This document shows positions 34,630 to 44,335 of a DNA stretch of 64,000 bases, piece by piece. The translations under genes and the position numbers were made by a program. The notes below the pieces were generated by a model. That model was given only the letters and a program-made list of their open reading frames with translations, searched no databases and had not been told where the DNA came from. Each line of letters begins with the position of its first letter. Positions within the stretch are counted from its first letter, which is position 1. The stretch is from Panagrolaimus kolymaensis. Taxonomy: Eukaryota > Nematoda > Chromadorea > Rhabditida > Panagrolaimidae. The stretch spans positions 8,804,001-8,868,000 of the forward strand of contig JAJQJQ010000003.1 in the NCBI GenBank assembly GCA_028622995.1, in the 5' to 3' direction.

Positions 34630-35684
34630 ATGTCGTCAAATCAGCCATCTACTGGCAATATCTCTGTAAGTTACTATGCTCTTCGTTGTGTAAACTCGTA
34701 TGTAATCGAACTTTCTTTTTTAGGAAAAACAAGAATCTTTGACTTTGACATTCGACGATTTTTTTACCTTAGCTAAAGCTCGCTGTTTAGAAGGACATGA
34801 ATTGGAGAAAGCTGGAAAATTAAAGGAAGCTGTCGTAAAATATAGCAAAGCAATTGATTTGGTTCCTCTTCCTTTCTTCTTTTGTTATCGAGCAGGTGTC
34901 TATTTTAAAATGGGTGAATATGAAAAAGTTGTTAAAGTATTGATTTGTAATTTTATGTTTCTTTTATCACAATGCATTGTTTTAGGAATGTCGTACTGCT
35001 ATCAAACTTGATCCAAACTATGCTCCTTCTTATTGTCACTTGGGATTCTTCTTTTCTTGTTCAAAACGTTACGAAGAAGCAATTGAGGCTTACAAGAAAG
35101 CTGTTGAACTCGACCCTGAAAGCGAAGAATATAAAGGAGAACTCGCTTCTGCCGAAGAAAAGTTTAAAGCTGTGAGTTTTTTGATGGATTCGATTTTATT
35201 TCATTTAGTTTTTAGTCGAAACAAAAATCATCATCTCTATCACCCGAATTTATCGCAACAGCTAATGCTCTCAATGAACAAGGAAATGAATACATGAATA
35301 ACTCACAATTCAAAGAAGCAATCTTGAAATACACTCAAGCCATTTCAATGAAGCGTGATCCAATCTATTTATGTAATCGTTGTTCTGCATTTTGCCGTCT
35401 TCAGCAATATAGCAATGCAAGTAACGTGAGTCATTAGTTTTTTGTTTCATGTTATAGTTTATTTGCAATCTATGTTTTAGGATTCTAAGGATGCTGTTTT
35501 ACTTGATGGAAACTATGCTAAATTCAATGTTCGTTCAGGATTCATTTATTCGTCTCAAGGTTTATACTCTCTTTCTGTTCAAGCCTATAAACGAGCTCTT
35601 GAATTGGATCCTACAAATGAAATGTACGAAGAATATCTTGCATTTGCTGAAGCAAACAATCGTGAAGCTGAACAAGAACAATAA
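34630..35684 (+). CDS. Double SGT-like TPR protein, copy 3, 282 aa
   Basis: Exons 34630-34665, 34724-34936, 34986-35171, 35216-35425 and 35481-35684 (849 bp) form the most complete of the three tandem copies: all introns have GT-AG ends and exon 3 is full length. There are two TPR modules of about 120 residues each. Module 2 retains four of the five clamp residues (Asn in EQGNEY, Asn in CNRCSA, Lys and Arg in KFNVRSG); the leading Lys is Asn. Module 1 does not keep the clamp. The C-terminus is short and acidic (EAEQEQ), unlike the Gln-rich tail of SGT. A cytosolic Hsp70/Hsp90-binding role is a reasonable inference from the clamp, but no partner domain is present. The gene runs convergently into vps-53, 230 bp away. 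Confidence 0.88.
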
Positions 35685-35914
35685 AGCACTTTTTTTTTTA
35701 CATTTTTCTTTGTTATTTTCATTGTTTTTTGAGTATTAAGTTTTTGTTTTGATCATACTTTTTGTTTTGTTAATTTATCATTTTGTTTTTGTTGTTTTAC
35801 ACTTTTGTGTTTAACCTTTTTGTATAAAGTTTATGATTTTTTACTTTGTAATAAAGTTTTGTTATTATCATTTTGTATGCCAAAATAATTTATTATGTCT
35901 GTTAAATAGATAAT

Positions 35915-38624
35915 TTACAATTTCTTTTTTACCAATTTTTCCAATCGTCTCATACTTGTATCTGCAATTCCATCCGCAGCTAATGAAACAACCGCTGAAA
36001 AAGCTGATGGCATTGATGATGTTGTTGTGGGAGGCTCAATTCCTTCTATCTTTTGACGATAAAGCGCAATAATTTGTTGTTGTTCTGATCGACGCATGGA
36101 ACGCATTTCGAGTATTTTTTGCAATTCACTTGAATCTGATTCCGGCAACATTCTATCATAATTTGTTACAAATTCATCAGGTTTTGCAACATCTGTCATT
36201 ACAACCTAAAAATGGATTTTACTTTACACCAAAATTAGGAAAAAGTTATGTATGCATACTTTAAGAACCATTTCAACTTTAGTCATAGTTTTATTTACTG
36301 TGGTTGTATACATAGTTGGTGGCTTGGTAACTACTGAACTTTCCACTGATGGCATATTTAATAAAAATACTTTCAATGAATGTGTATCAAGTAAAAGTTG
36401 TTCTGCGCCACTGATGGAAATGGGTTTACATCGAAATATGGAACCATAAAATTTATTTACTAGTTGAGTGGCAAGTTTCAAACAAAAATGTGCAAAATAT
36501 TTTCGTCGATCAGAAAAATAATCTCGAATTAATGGGACATATTGGCGAAGATGGCTTCGCATAGCTGAGATATAGCCTGATTCATCTCCAACTGATTCAA
36601 TTCCCGCCCAACTAAAAAATGGCTAACTTCTAAAAAATGAAGTAAAAGAAACAAAGGTTACTGTACTTGATTTTAGTCATCATTTGTAAAGCTGCATCAC
36701 AAGCAGCTTCCACATCTTGAACCAATGTAGTTAAAGCATTATTAGAAATATTATAAAATAATTCCATTTCTTGACTTAAATCTAAATCAGATATTTTTTG
36801 TTTTAGTTTTTCTTGCAACTGCAATGTGGTTTCTGCGCACCAATCTGCGGTGGCTAATAAACAACAAGAAAAAAATTGTTGATCGGGTGTTAGTCGAACA
36901 ATAGTTTCTTCACCAATTAAATTTTGAAGGATACTCGAAGTTGTTAAACTATTTTGGGTTGTTACTTGTGGGAGAAATGCAGTTAAGCAACCATGGGCAT
37001 AACCTCGAAGGCATTGACGAAATACAATTACTAATTGCCTGAAAATAGAAACTTTAGAATTGTTTATTTGGTTAATTCGTACTTGAGTAATTTATCCGGT
37101 TCAGCGCAAAGTTTACTTGATTCAGTAATAATTTTTTTGAGTAAAAAGAATAAATCTGCGCTTGATGGTAATGGAAATGCATGGGTGCTGGTACTTTTCA
37201 CCGGTTTCTCTTCTCCATTTCGAATTTTATTTGCACAACCTTCCAAAAATTCTGTTAAATTTTTACTTTGAGCATCAACGAAAATATCCATGTATTTGTT
37301 AAAAACCTGCCAAATAACCTTTTCAAAATCAAATTCTCCTTTAGCTGGGAATCTTTTTGATAAAAGTTTTTCAAACATTATAGTATGGTTTATCGCATTG
37401 GCTAATAATTTCCAATCCAGCTCCTTTCTTCTTCGAGACATTAATCTATCTAATGCTTGTCGAGTAATAACACAAAATTCCATAGACATTCGTCTTCCCA
37501 TTTCCCATGAATTTGGAAATACTTTAGCCATACCTTTTTTTTCATAATCTGCTAATTTACTCACATACCATCGATATCTAAAATAAATATGTAAGTATAA
37601 AAGTATCTATAACATATTGGTTTCATATACCTATGATCGATGTTATCAAGCCATGCAACTTCTTCGCTATCCGAATATAAAACAATATATTCACCAAATT
37701 GTTGATCGACATACCATTTTTGAAAATCTTTTTCTACATTCCCTCCAAGTACCGATGTTACTTTACACATATCCACCGCTGTTTGATTGATATTTCCACT
37801 CTAAAAAGTTATCAGACTAAATTAAAAAAGCTAATGTGTTTAGACGACTAACTTGAAAGACAAGTTTCAAATCCGCTGCTAATTGAGTGGATAATTCATC
37901 TTTAAGCCTTTCAACTCTTTCTGTTAAATTTTTAACTTGATCCACGTGAATATAAGCATCAAATAATTGTAAAACATTAAGGACAGCTGGTAGCTCTGAT
38001 GCTATATCTGCATATCTACGGGCAGTAATCCAATTAGCTGAAATAACAATTATATGAAATTTTAGTTTTAAGAATGAAAACTTTACATAATGAATTAACT
38101 CCGGATAAAAGAATATGCAAATGATGAAGGGTTGTTATAGAAGAAGTAAGATTTTTCTTTGCTGTATCAAGTTGATTGATATCTCGAGTCATGGTTAATA
38201 CACTCGATTCAGATGTTTGGGTGCTTGATCGAACTTTGGTTAATCTTGCTTCTAAATTTTTCATTGATTCTTTTGCCTAAAATTTTTTGAGCATAAAAAC
38301 AATGAAAAAATCCGCTTAAATAAATCTCACTGAATTTAATGATGCTGTTCCAACTGCTCCAGCTTCACCAAAAGCTTCAACTAAATTAGCCAATTCCACA
38401 TCCAAATCATCCACTTCTTGATCCAATGATGCTATAATTCCATCTAATTGAGCTAAAGATTGTTCAGTGGGAAATAATTTATTTATATGATCATTAAGTT
38501 TAACATCGGGTCGACATAGTTCTGTGGTGCATAAATCATTTATAGCTGCTAAAACTCTTCCAGAATATTGAGCTCGTTTGGTTGTTGAAGGGCCATTATC
38601 AGAATTATTTGAATCTTCAGCCAT
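35915..38624 (-). CDS. vps-53: VPS53, subunit of the GARP/EARP tethering complex, 782 aa
   Basis: VPS53 is a core subunit of the complexes that tether endosome-derived vesicles at the trans-Golgi (GARP) and at recycling endosomes (EARP). Eight exons on the minus strand (38624-38331, 38276-38087, 38037-37853, 37800-37631, 37577-37083, 37038-36667, 36611-36260, 36205-35915) sum to 2349 bp. Family hallmarks are LFPTEQSLAQLD near residue 45, ITTLHHLHILLSGVNSL near 150, EEVAWLDNIDHRYRWYV near 275, CKPISISGAEQLLLDTHSLK near 660 and a basic C-terminus RLEKLVKKKL. The length is close to the usual roughly 800 aa. The start is 180 bp from the oppositely oriented Merlin-derived gene, so the two may share a promoter region. 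Confidence 0.95.
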
Positions 38625-38804
38625 AATATTTAATTAATAATTTAATTGTATAAGAAAAATCCAATAATTTTTGGACCACGTCAAAGATATTTTTTTCAAG
38701 CTTTCTTTTTTTATAAAAAAAAGTGTTGGCCTTTTATGAAAGTTGAAAATATGCATATTTTTTTATAATTATTAATTAACAGTTTTTATAAATATTCTTT
38801 AAAA

Positions 38805-39855
38805 ATGGACGAACTTCAAAAATTAAACAATCGCAAATTTTACGAACTTTTAAATGTTCCAGAAGAAGATTTTAAAGATTGGCTTGTTAAATTAAATTTA
38901 ATTTTTGGTGATGAAAGAAAATGCAATGGCGAAAAATGTGGTGGATTAGGCAAAATGTATATTAGAGATCGAGGTGTCAAAGGCATCACATATCGATGCA
39001 CAACTAAAAATTGTCGTAAAGAAATAGGAATGCGAAAAGGGACATTTTTTGATCGAAGTCATCTTCCATTTAAGGATGTAAGTTTGTTTATATATTTTTT
39101 TTAATACAAGTTTCTTCCATACAGAAAAAAGTTCCATTTAATCCTGAATGAGAGTCTTTCATTTTTAGATTTTCGAAATGTCTTATTTATGGTCGCATGA
39201 TCAACTTTCTGTTCATTTTGGCACATTAAGCCTGACAAATGAAGATGGAAATCAACCTTCGTCTCGTACACTTGTAAATTGGCGTAATTTCTTCCGAGAT
39301 CATTGTTTTGAATATTATCAAAATAATCCTATAATCATTGGAGGCCCTGGAATTGAAATTCTCATTCATGAAACATTAATTACCAAGAAGAGGAGAAGGA
39401 AAAATGGTGGCGGTAGTGTTCCAGAAGCATCTGAAATGTGGTTTTTTGGAGGAATCGAAATAGTTAGTGGACGAGCTTTCATGAAAGCTGTTGAAAGCCT
39501 CAATCACGAAACGCTTGTTCCCTTGATCCAAACTCATATTCGTCCTGGAAGCATTATCATTTCTGATAATAGGCGATCATATGCATCACATAGATTTATA
39601 CCTGAAGGATATATTCATCGAATCGTCGTCGTCAACGATTCGGAGGAGAACTTCGTTAACCCTCCTGCTACAGAAAATCTTCCAAATTCTATCGAAAGTT
39701 TATGGATAAAGTTTAAATCTCGTCATAAGGCTAAATTTGGTACAGCTAGCGCTTTGTTAGAAAAATATATGGATCAATTTTTATGGTTTCGTGATTTCAA
39801 AGATGATGCGTTTTATCATTTATGGTGTCAAATCAAAGAGAAATATCCCATTTAA
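38805..39855 (+). CDS. Merlin/ISXO2-like transposase-derived protein, 319 aa
   Basis: Two exons, 38805-39077 and 39169-39855, join at phase 0 (960 bp). Residues about 45-85 form a zinc-ribbon-like segment with two Cys pairs, followed by RKGTFFDRSHLPF, typical of the N-terminus of ISXO2/Merlin transposases. The DDE-type domain follows: WFFGGIEIVSGRAF, PGSIIISDNRRSY (second catalytic Asp kept), then SEENFVNP and SIESLWIKFKSRHK (catalytic Glu kept). The first catalytic Asp, in the family motif with VDE, is replaced by His here (LIHET). There are no terminal inverted repeats that I can see next to the gene, and it is cleanly spliced. It is therefore either a decayed single copy or a host gene recruited from a Merlin element; DNA cleavage activity is unlikely. 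Confidence 0.85.
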
Positions 39856-40262
39856 ATATGTATCCTTTTTTTTGTAGTTTTTATAGTTTTTTAATAAAAA
39901 AAATTAATATTTTCATTTATAATTTTTCGCAACTCCGTTTCCCAATGACAAAGTTTGATTTTTAATTTTTGATGACATTTAAAAATTTCATAAATTAAGC
40001 TGATGATTGCCGATCCTCTCTGATCTCCAAAATATGTACAAATATATTTTGGAAATATTAAGCTTGTGTGTCGTCGTTATCCTTGACCCTTCTCCGCAAC
40101 AACCAGCTGTTTTACGAAAACACTATGAACACACTTCTTTCTCCATCAAGAAAAGCATTCAAGTGCGGTTTTGGTTTTCAGCGACGCTTGTTTCTTTCGA
40201 AAAAAAGACTCATTCATTTTAAAGATTTTTTTATTGTTTGTGAATATTTATTTTGAGTTATC

Positions 40263-41522
40263 ATGGATGTAATTAAATTAGATCTTCCAAATCCACTTCG
40301 AACTTCAACACAAATTGTTGGATTTTATGATTATTTTTTGTATATTTCTCCAACCACGAGAGATGGAATAGAAATTTGGTGTGTTCACACATTAGTTCCA
40401 AAATCCTTTACAAAAATAATTAAACTTGAAGTTCGTGAAGTTATAATTAGAGAATTTGCATTATCTCCAAATGGAGAATATTTTTATTGTTTATTTATTG
40501 CAACTTTACCCGGATTTGAAATACCCAAAATTTGTGTGGCTCAAATTGAAACTCAAACAAGCGATTGCAAAACTTGGGAACTTGATTTTGCTAGCGGCGA
40601 TGCTTTCGAACAAGTATTCGTTAATAATATTGGATTAGTGTGTGGCGAGAAAAAGCTTTACATGTATGATCGAACTTTAGTTATGGGAGATATACCATTT
40701 TGGGAATTTTCTTTTAATGAAGAAAATGTAAGTAAATAATTTATTTATTTTAATTTAAAATAATTGTTTAAATGTTTGGTTTTCAGGCAACTTTTATGAT
40801 TAAAGCAAAACATATTCCAGCTCATAGCCCTAGTTATAATTGCACTCGATTCCCAGTTATGCATAATCCTGATAATCGAGAGGTGATTAAGATTAATGGC
40901 AGTGATACTTTACTTATTTTTGATGGAACTTCTGAAGAATGGATTCATTATTTCCCCGCAGTCGATAATCAACTTTGTGTAAGAACTTTTTTTTTAAAAA
41001 CCATAATATTAAAGAATTTTTTTTAGTTAGCCACAGTAATCAACCGAGGCATTCGAGAAACTTATGGTCGCCATGGTCATCGAGTTGACGCCGTTCAATC
41101 AAAACTTTCAATATTTGGTCGAGAAAATAATTGCATTTTTAAAATGAGTGAACGCGGAAGGCATGCATTTTACAGATTTTCTCTAAATCGAGAAGACAAA
41201 ACTTACAAGTATATATTATATTTAAAAGTTTAGTATTTTTTGAAACTAATTTTTTTGCAGACTAGAAAAAAGAAAGCAAATTCCTTATCAAAAAGATGAA
41301 CTTACTTATCGCCTTGCATGTACAGATAAAAGAATTGCTCTTGTTGGTCGACAAAGTGTTAGATTTATTATGCTTGAAACTCCTTTATTAAAGGAATTAG
41401 GATTTTGGGGTGCTCAAACTTTATTTGCAAAGAAAATGCCAACCGGTAGTTGGAAGGGTGGAAAAACTGAGGAAGAAGTTAGAGAATATTTTAAAATAAA
41501 ATCAAAGCAGCCTTTAATTTAG
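40263..41522 (+). CDS. Unrecognised protein, 366 aa, four exons
   Basis: Exons 40263-40727, 40787-40978, 41027-41208 and 41261-41522 (1101 bp) splice with consistent phases through short GT-AG introns, so the gene is almost certainly real. No family is recognised. The protein has no signal peptide or transmembrane segment. Repeated short beta-prone stretches, such as LSPNGEYFYCLFIA and TLLIFDGTSEEWIHYF, hint at a beta-propeller-like fold, but no WD or kelch signature is present. The C-terminal 60 residues are basic. Neighbours give no functional clue. The 400 bp upstream has no gene. Confidence 0.82.
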
Positions 41523-42018
41523 AAAACCGTAGTGCTCAATAAAATTGTAATTGTTGAAGCAATGAAAAAACAAAAAATGTTATTGTATTATTTGACATAA
41601 TTTTTTTATGTTTTATTTGTTTAAGAAGATTTGGATTTGTAAATAAAAAACGTGGTTTTTTTTAATCGTCTCTTGTAATTGCCTTTTTCTACGTACAAAA
41701 AAAGTAATACGCCGCTAGGTTCCTATGCGAGCACATTGCGATGGGTTTCCACGTTGATAGACAAAAAGAGTGGTATAAATCCAAAAAAGAAGAGTATTCC
41801 AAACAAAAAAAAACTCTTTCAAGCTAAATTCTTCGGAGATTCTTTATATTCCCTTTTTTGCGAGAAAATAAAAATGTGTATCTTCCGAGAGATTAAAGAA
41901 GATATTATTAATGTTTAACAGATTTTATCTCTCTCCTCAGAAATCAAAGGGATCTAGTTTTAGTTTGATTTTTTATTTTTACTTTTTTTGTTGAAAAAGT
42001 TTCAATTTCAATTTTTAT

Positions 42019-43292
42019 ATGTCTAATGAAAATACAAATCCAGAAAAATCATCTGAAATTTCAGACCAGCAACAACAACAACAGCCTATGTTACCCACAA
42101 AAAGGCAAGATGTATTGCCGCAAAGGGTATATATTCTCAACTTTGATATAACTCATTGGTAAAAACTTACTTCATTGAAAATTTAAATAAAAAAATATAT
42201 TCTTTTTTAGGCCCAGTTCTTTTCAATTTTTAGCTTTATGTGGTGCAGTATTTTTCTTTTATGTTGGTTATGGATATATGCAAGAATTAATTTTTCAATT
42301 AGATGGAATGAGACCGTTTGGATGGTATTTAACTTTTATTCAATTTGGTTTTTATAGTATTTTTTCTTTTTCTGAAATGAAATATTCCGGTGGAATTGTG
42401 AGAAGGTAAACTTTTACTTTCTGAAATTTTTTTTAATTAGCCACATTGATTCTAGAATACCAATGTCAATTTATTTTCAATTAGCATTTTATACGGTTGC
42501 AACGATGGGTCTTTCAAATGCTTCAGTGGGATATTTAAATTATCCCACACAAGTGATATTTAAATGTTGTAAACTTATTCCAGTTTTAATTGGAGGAATT
42601 TTAATTCAAGGCAAACGATATGGGTGTTGGGATTTATTATCTGCGGCAATGATGAGTTTTGGATTAATTCTTTTTTCACTTGCTGATAGCCAAGTTTCAC
42701 CTAATTTTGATCCAAGAGGATATATAATGATTTCATTTGCTTTGGTTGCCGATGCAATAATTGGAAATGTTCAAGAAAAATCTATGAAAAATTTTAATGC
42801 ACAAAATAAAGAAGTTGTAAGTCCAATAATTTTTTTAAGAGACAAAGCTAAAAGTTGCAGTTTTAGGTGCTATTTTCATATTCAATTGGCTGCATTTATA
42901 TTTTTATCCTTCTCTTAGTTACCGGCGAATTATTTGAAGGTTTTGCATTTTTCTGGGAAAATCCATGGAAAACTTATGGCTATTCAATTATTTTTTCCAT
43001 TCTTGGATTTGCTGGAGTCAATGTTGTTTTAACTTTAGTTCGAACTACCGGAGCCTTAACAGCTGTAACCGTAACGACCATGAGAAAAGCTGTAACAATA
43101 ATTGTTTCATTTATTCTATTTTCAAAACCTTTTACAATGACTTATGTTTGGGCTGGAATGATAGTGATTGGAGCGATATATCTCAATTTATATAGTAAAA
43201 ACAAAACTAAATGGAATGAATATATTTCGTCTTATTTTCATAAACGAAAAATTGATCGTCAATTATTAACTTTAAAAGTTTCGGGAATATAA
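42019..43292 (+). CDS. pst-2: SLC35B3-type PAPS transporter, 373 aa
   Basis: A Golgi antiporter that imports the sulfate donor PAPS for sulfation of glycans and proteins. Exons 42019-42158, 42211-42405, 42456-42816 and 42867-43292 (1122 bp) have consistent phases. The protein is a ten-helix nucleotide-sugar transporter. The family core GLSNASVGYLNYPTQVIFKC, then CKLIPVLIGGILIQGKRY and VADAIIGNVQEKSMK, matches SLC35B3 (PAPST2, C. elegans PST-2). The C-terminal part carries TVTTMRKAVTIIVSFI and LYSKN. The N-terminus is short and cytosolic, with a run of six Gln. Length is close to that of the human protein. Confidence 0.95.
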
Positions 43293-43625
43293 AGATATGG
43301 AAAATGTGATAAAAAGCATTTCCAAAAAAACTGTGATTTAAAAAATAAAATATGCAAATAAAAAATGTGTAAATATTTTGATTGTTTTTCTTAATGTCGA
43401 CGGATGAATTTATTTTTGGGTATTTATAAATTAATTTATTATTATTATACAACACACCAAAATCAGGATCATAATGGATCGATTGCACACAATTCAAAAA
43501 AAAAGAAGAAGTTTTTTCGTTCGTGACAAATTAATATAAAGCATTATTACTTTCAAAAAAATTTCACAACTTACAAAAATAAAACGAAAAAATATATATA
43601 ATTCGCAAAACTTAAATAAAAAAAG

Positions 43626-44335
43626 TTACTCCTCAGTGGCTCCCATCTCTTTTTTAGGTGGCCGAGGTGTATGTGGAATGGAACCTTTGGTGGGTGTAGT
43701 TAATCCCGATATAATTCCAGACGGATCATGTTCACCTTTAGCTGGGGTGACAATAATTTTAGGTTGATTTGGATCTCCTTCATGAACCTCATATTTATCA
43801 TCGACGCTATATGCAGCTAAGCGAGACATTAAATCAAAATTACATACAATTGGAGCCATTTCAATACTTTGTTCCCAACCCAATGGAGGAGAACATGGAG
43901 GAGAAATAAGAAATTGCTTTTCCAATGGTGGCAATTTTAAATGGCCTTCTTCATCTTGATAAGCTCGGCGAACAAGTTTTATGTTCTAAAAAAAAGTTAG
44001 GAATAAAATTGATTGAAAAAAATGCAAAATAACGAAGATTTAAAACTAACATTCGCAAAAAAAGCTTTCAATTGAATTCCATTAAATTTGTGATGTTCTA
44101 AAATAAGTTTAGCAGCCGTAGCATGTTCAGGTTCATTAAATACTACTCTCACTCGATGAAACCCTTTTAAATAATCAATTCGACAATTTTCAGATATTTG
44201 AGTAAACATTGAAGCAAAATTATCTTTTAAATTTGCATCATCAAATAATTCTTTTGGCACATCTCGAATTATGATGGATGTTGGCAAATCATTTTTATCA
44301 TTGATTTCATGAGCGGTTTCCTTTTCATCTTCCAT
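43626..44335 (-). CDS. rcan-1: Calcipressin (regulator of calcineurin), 214 aa
   Basis: RCAN proteins bind and inhibit the Ca2+/calmodulin-dependent phosphatase calcineurin. Exons 44335-44051 and 43985-43626 (645 bp, minus strand). An RRM-like fold occupies about residues 18-100 (SIIIRDVPKELFDD and GFHRVRVVFN). The family signature FLISPPCSPPLGWE follows at about 120. The calcineurin-docking PxIxIT element appears as PKIIVTP at about 165, and HTPRPP near the C-terminus is the expected TxxP-type motif. The gene is convergent with pst-2, about 330 bp away. Confidence 0.95.

Larger units (their letters stand above)
31477..35684 (+). repeat. Tandem triplication, unit about 1.57 kb
   Basis: Start codons at 31477, 33060 and 34630 are spaced by 1583 and 1570 bp. 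Promoter block, leader, all five exons, intron positions and the T-rich 3' region are repeated in the same order. Copies 2 and 3 are more alike than either is to copy 1, most clearly in exon 1 and the 100 bp before it, so copy 1 split off first. Confidence 0.9.

Noticed and set aside
40000..40030. C/D-box snoRNA-like TGATGAT...CTGA
   Set aside because: The boxes are only about 20 bases apart with no terminal stem; too short for a C/D snoRNA.
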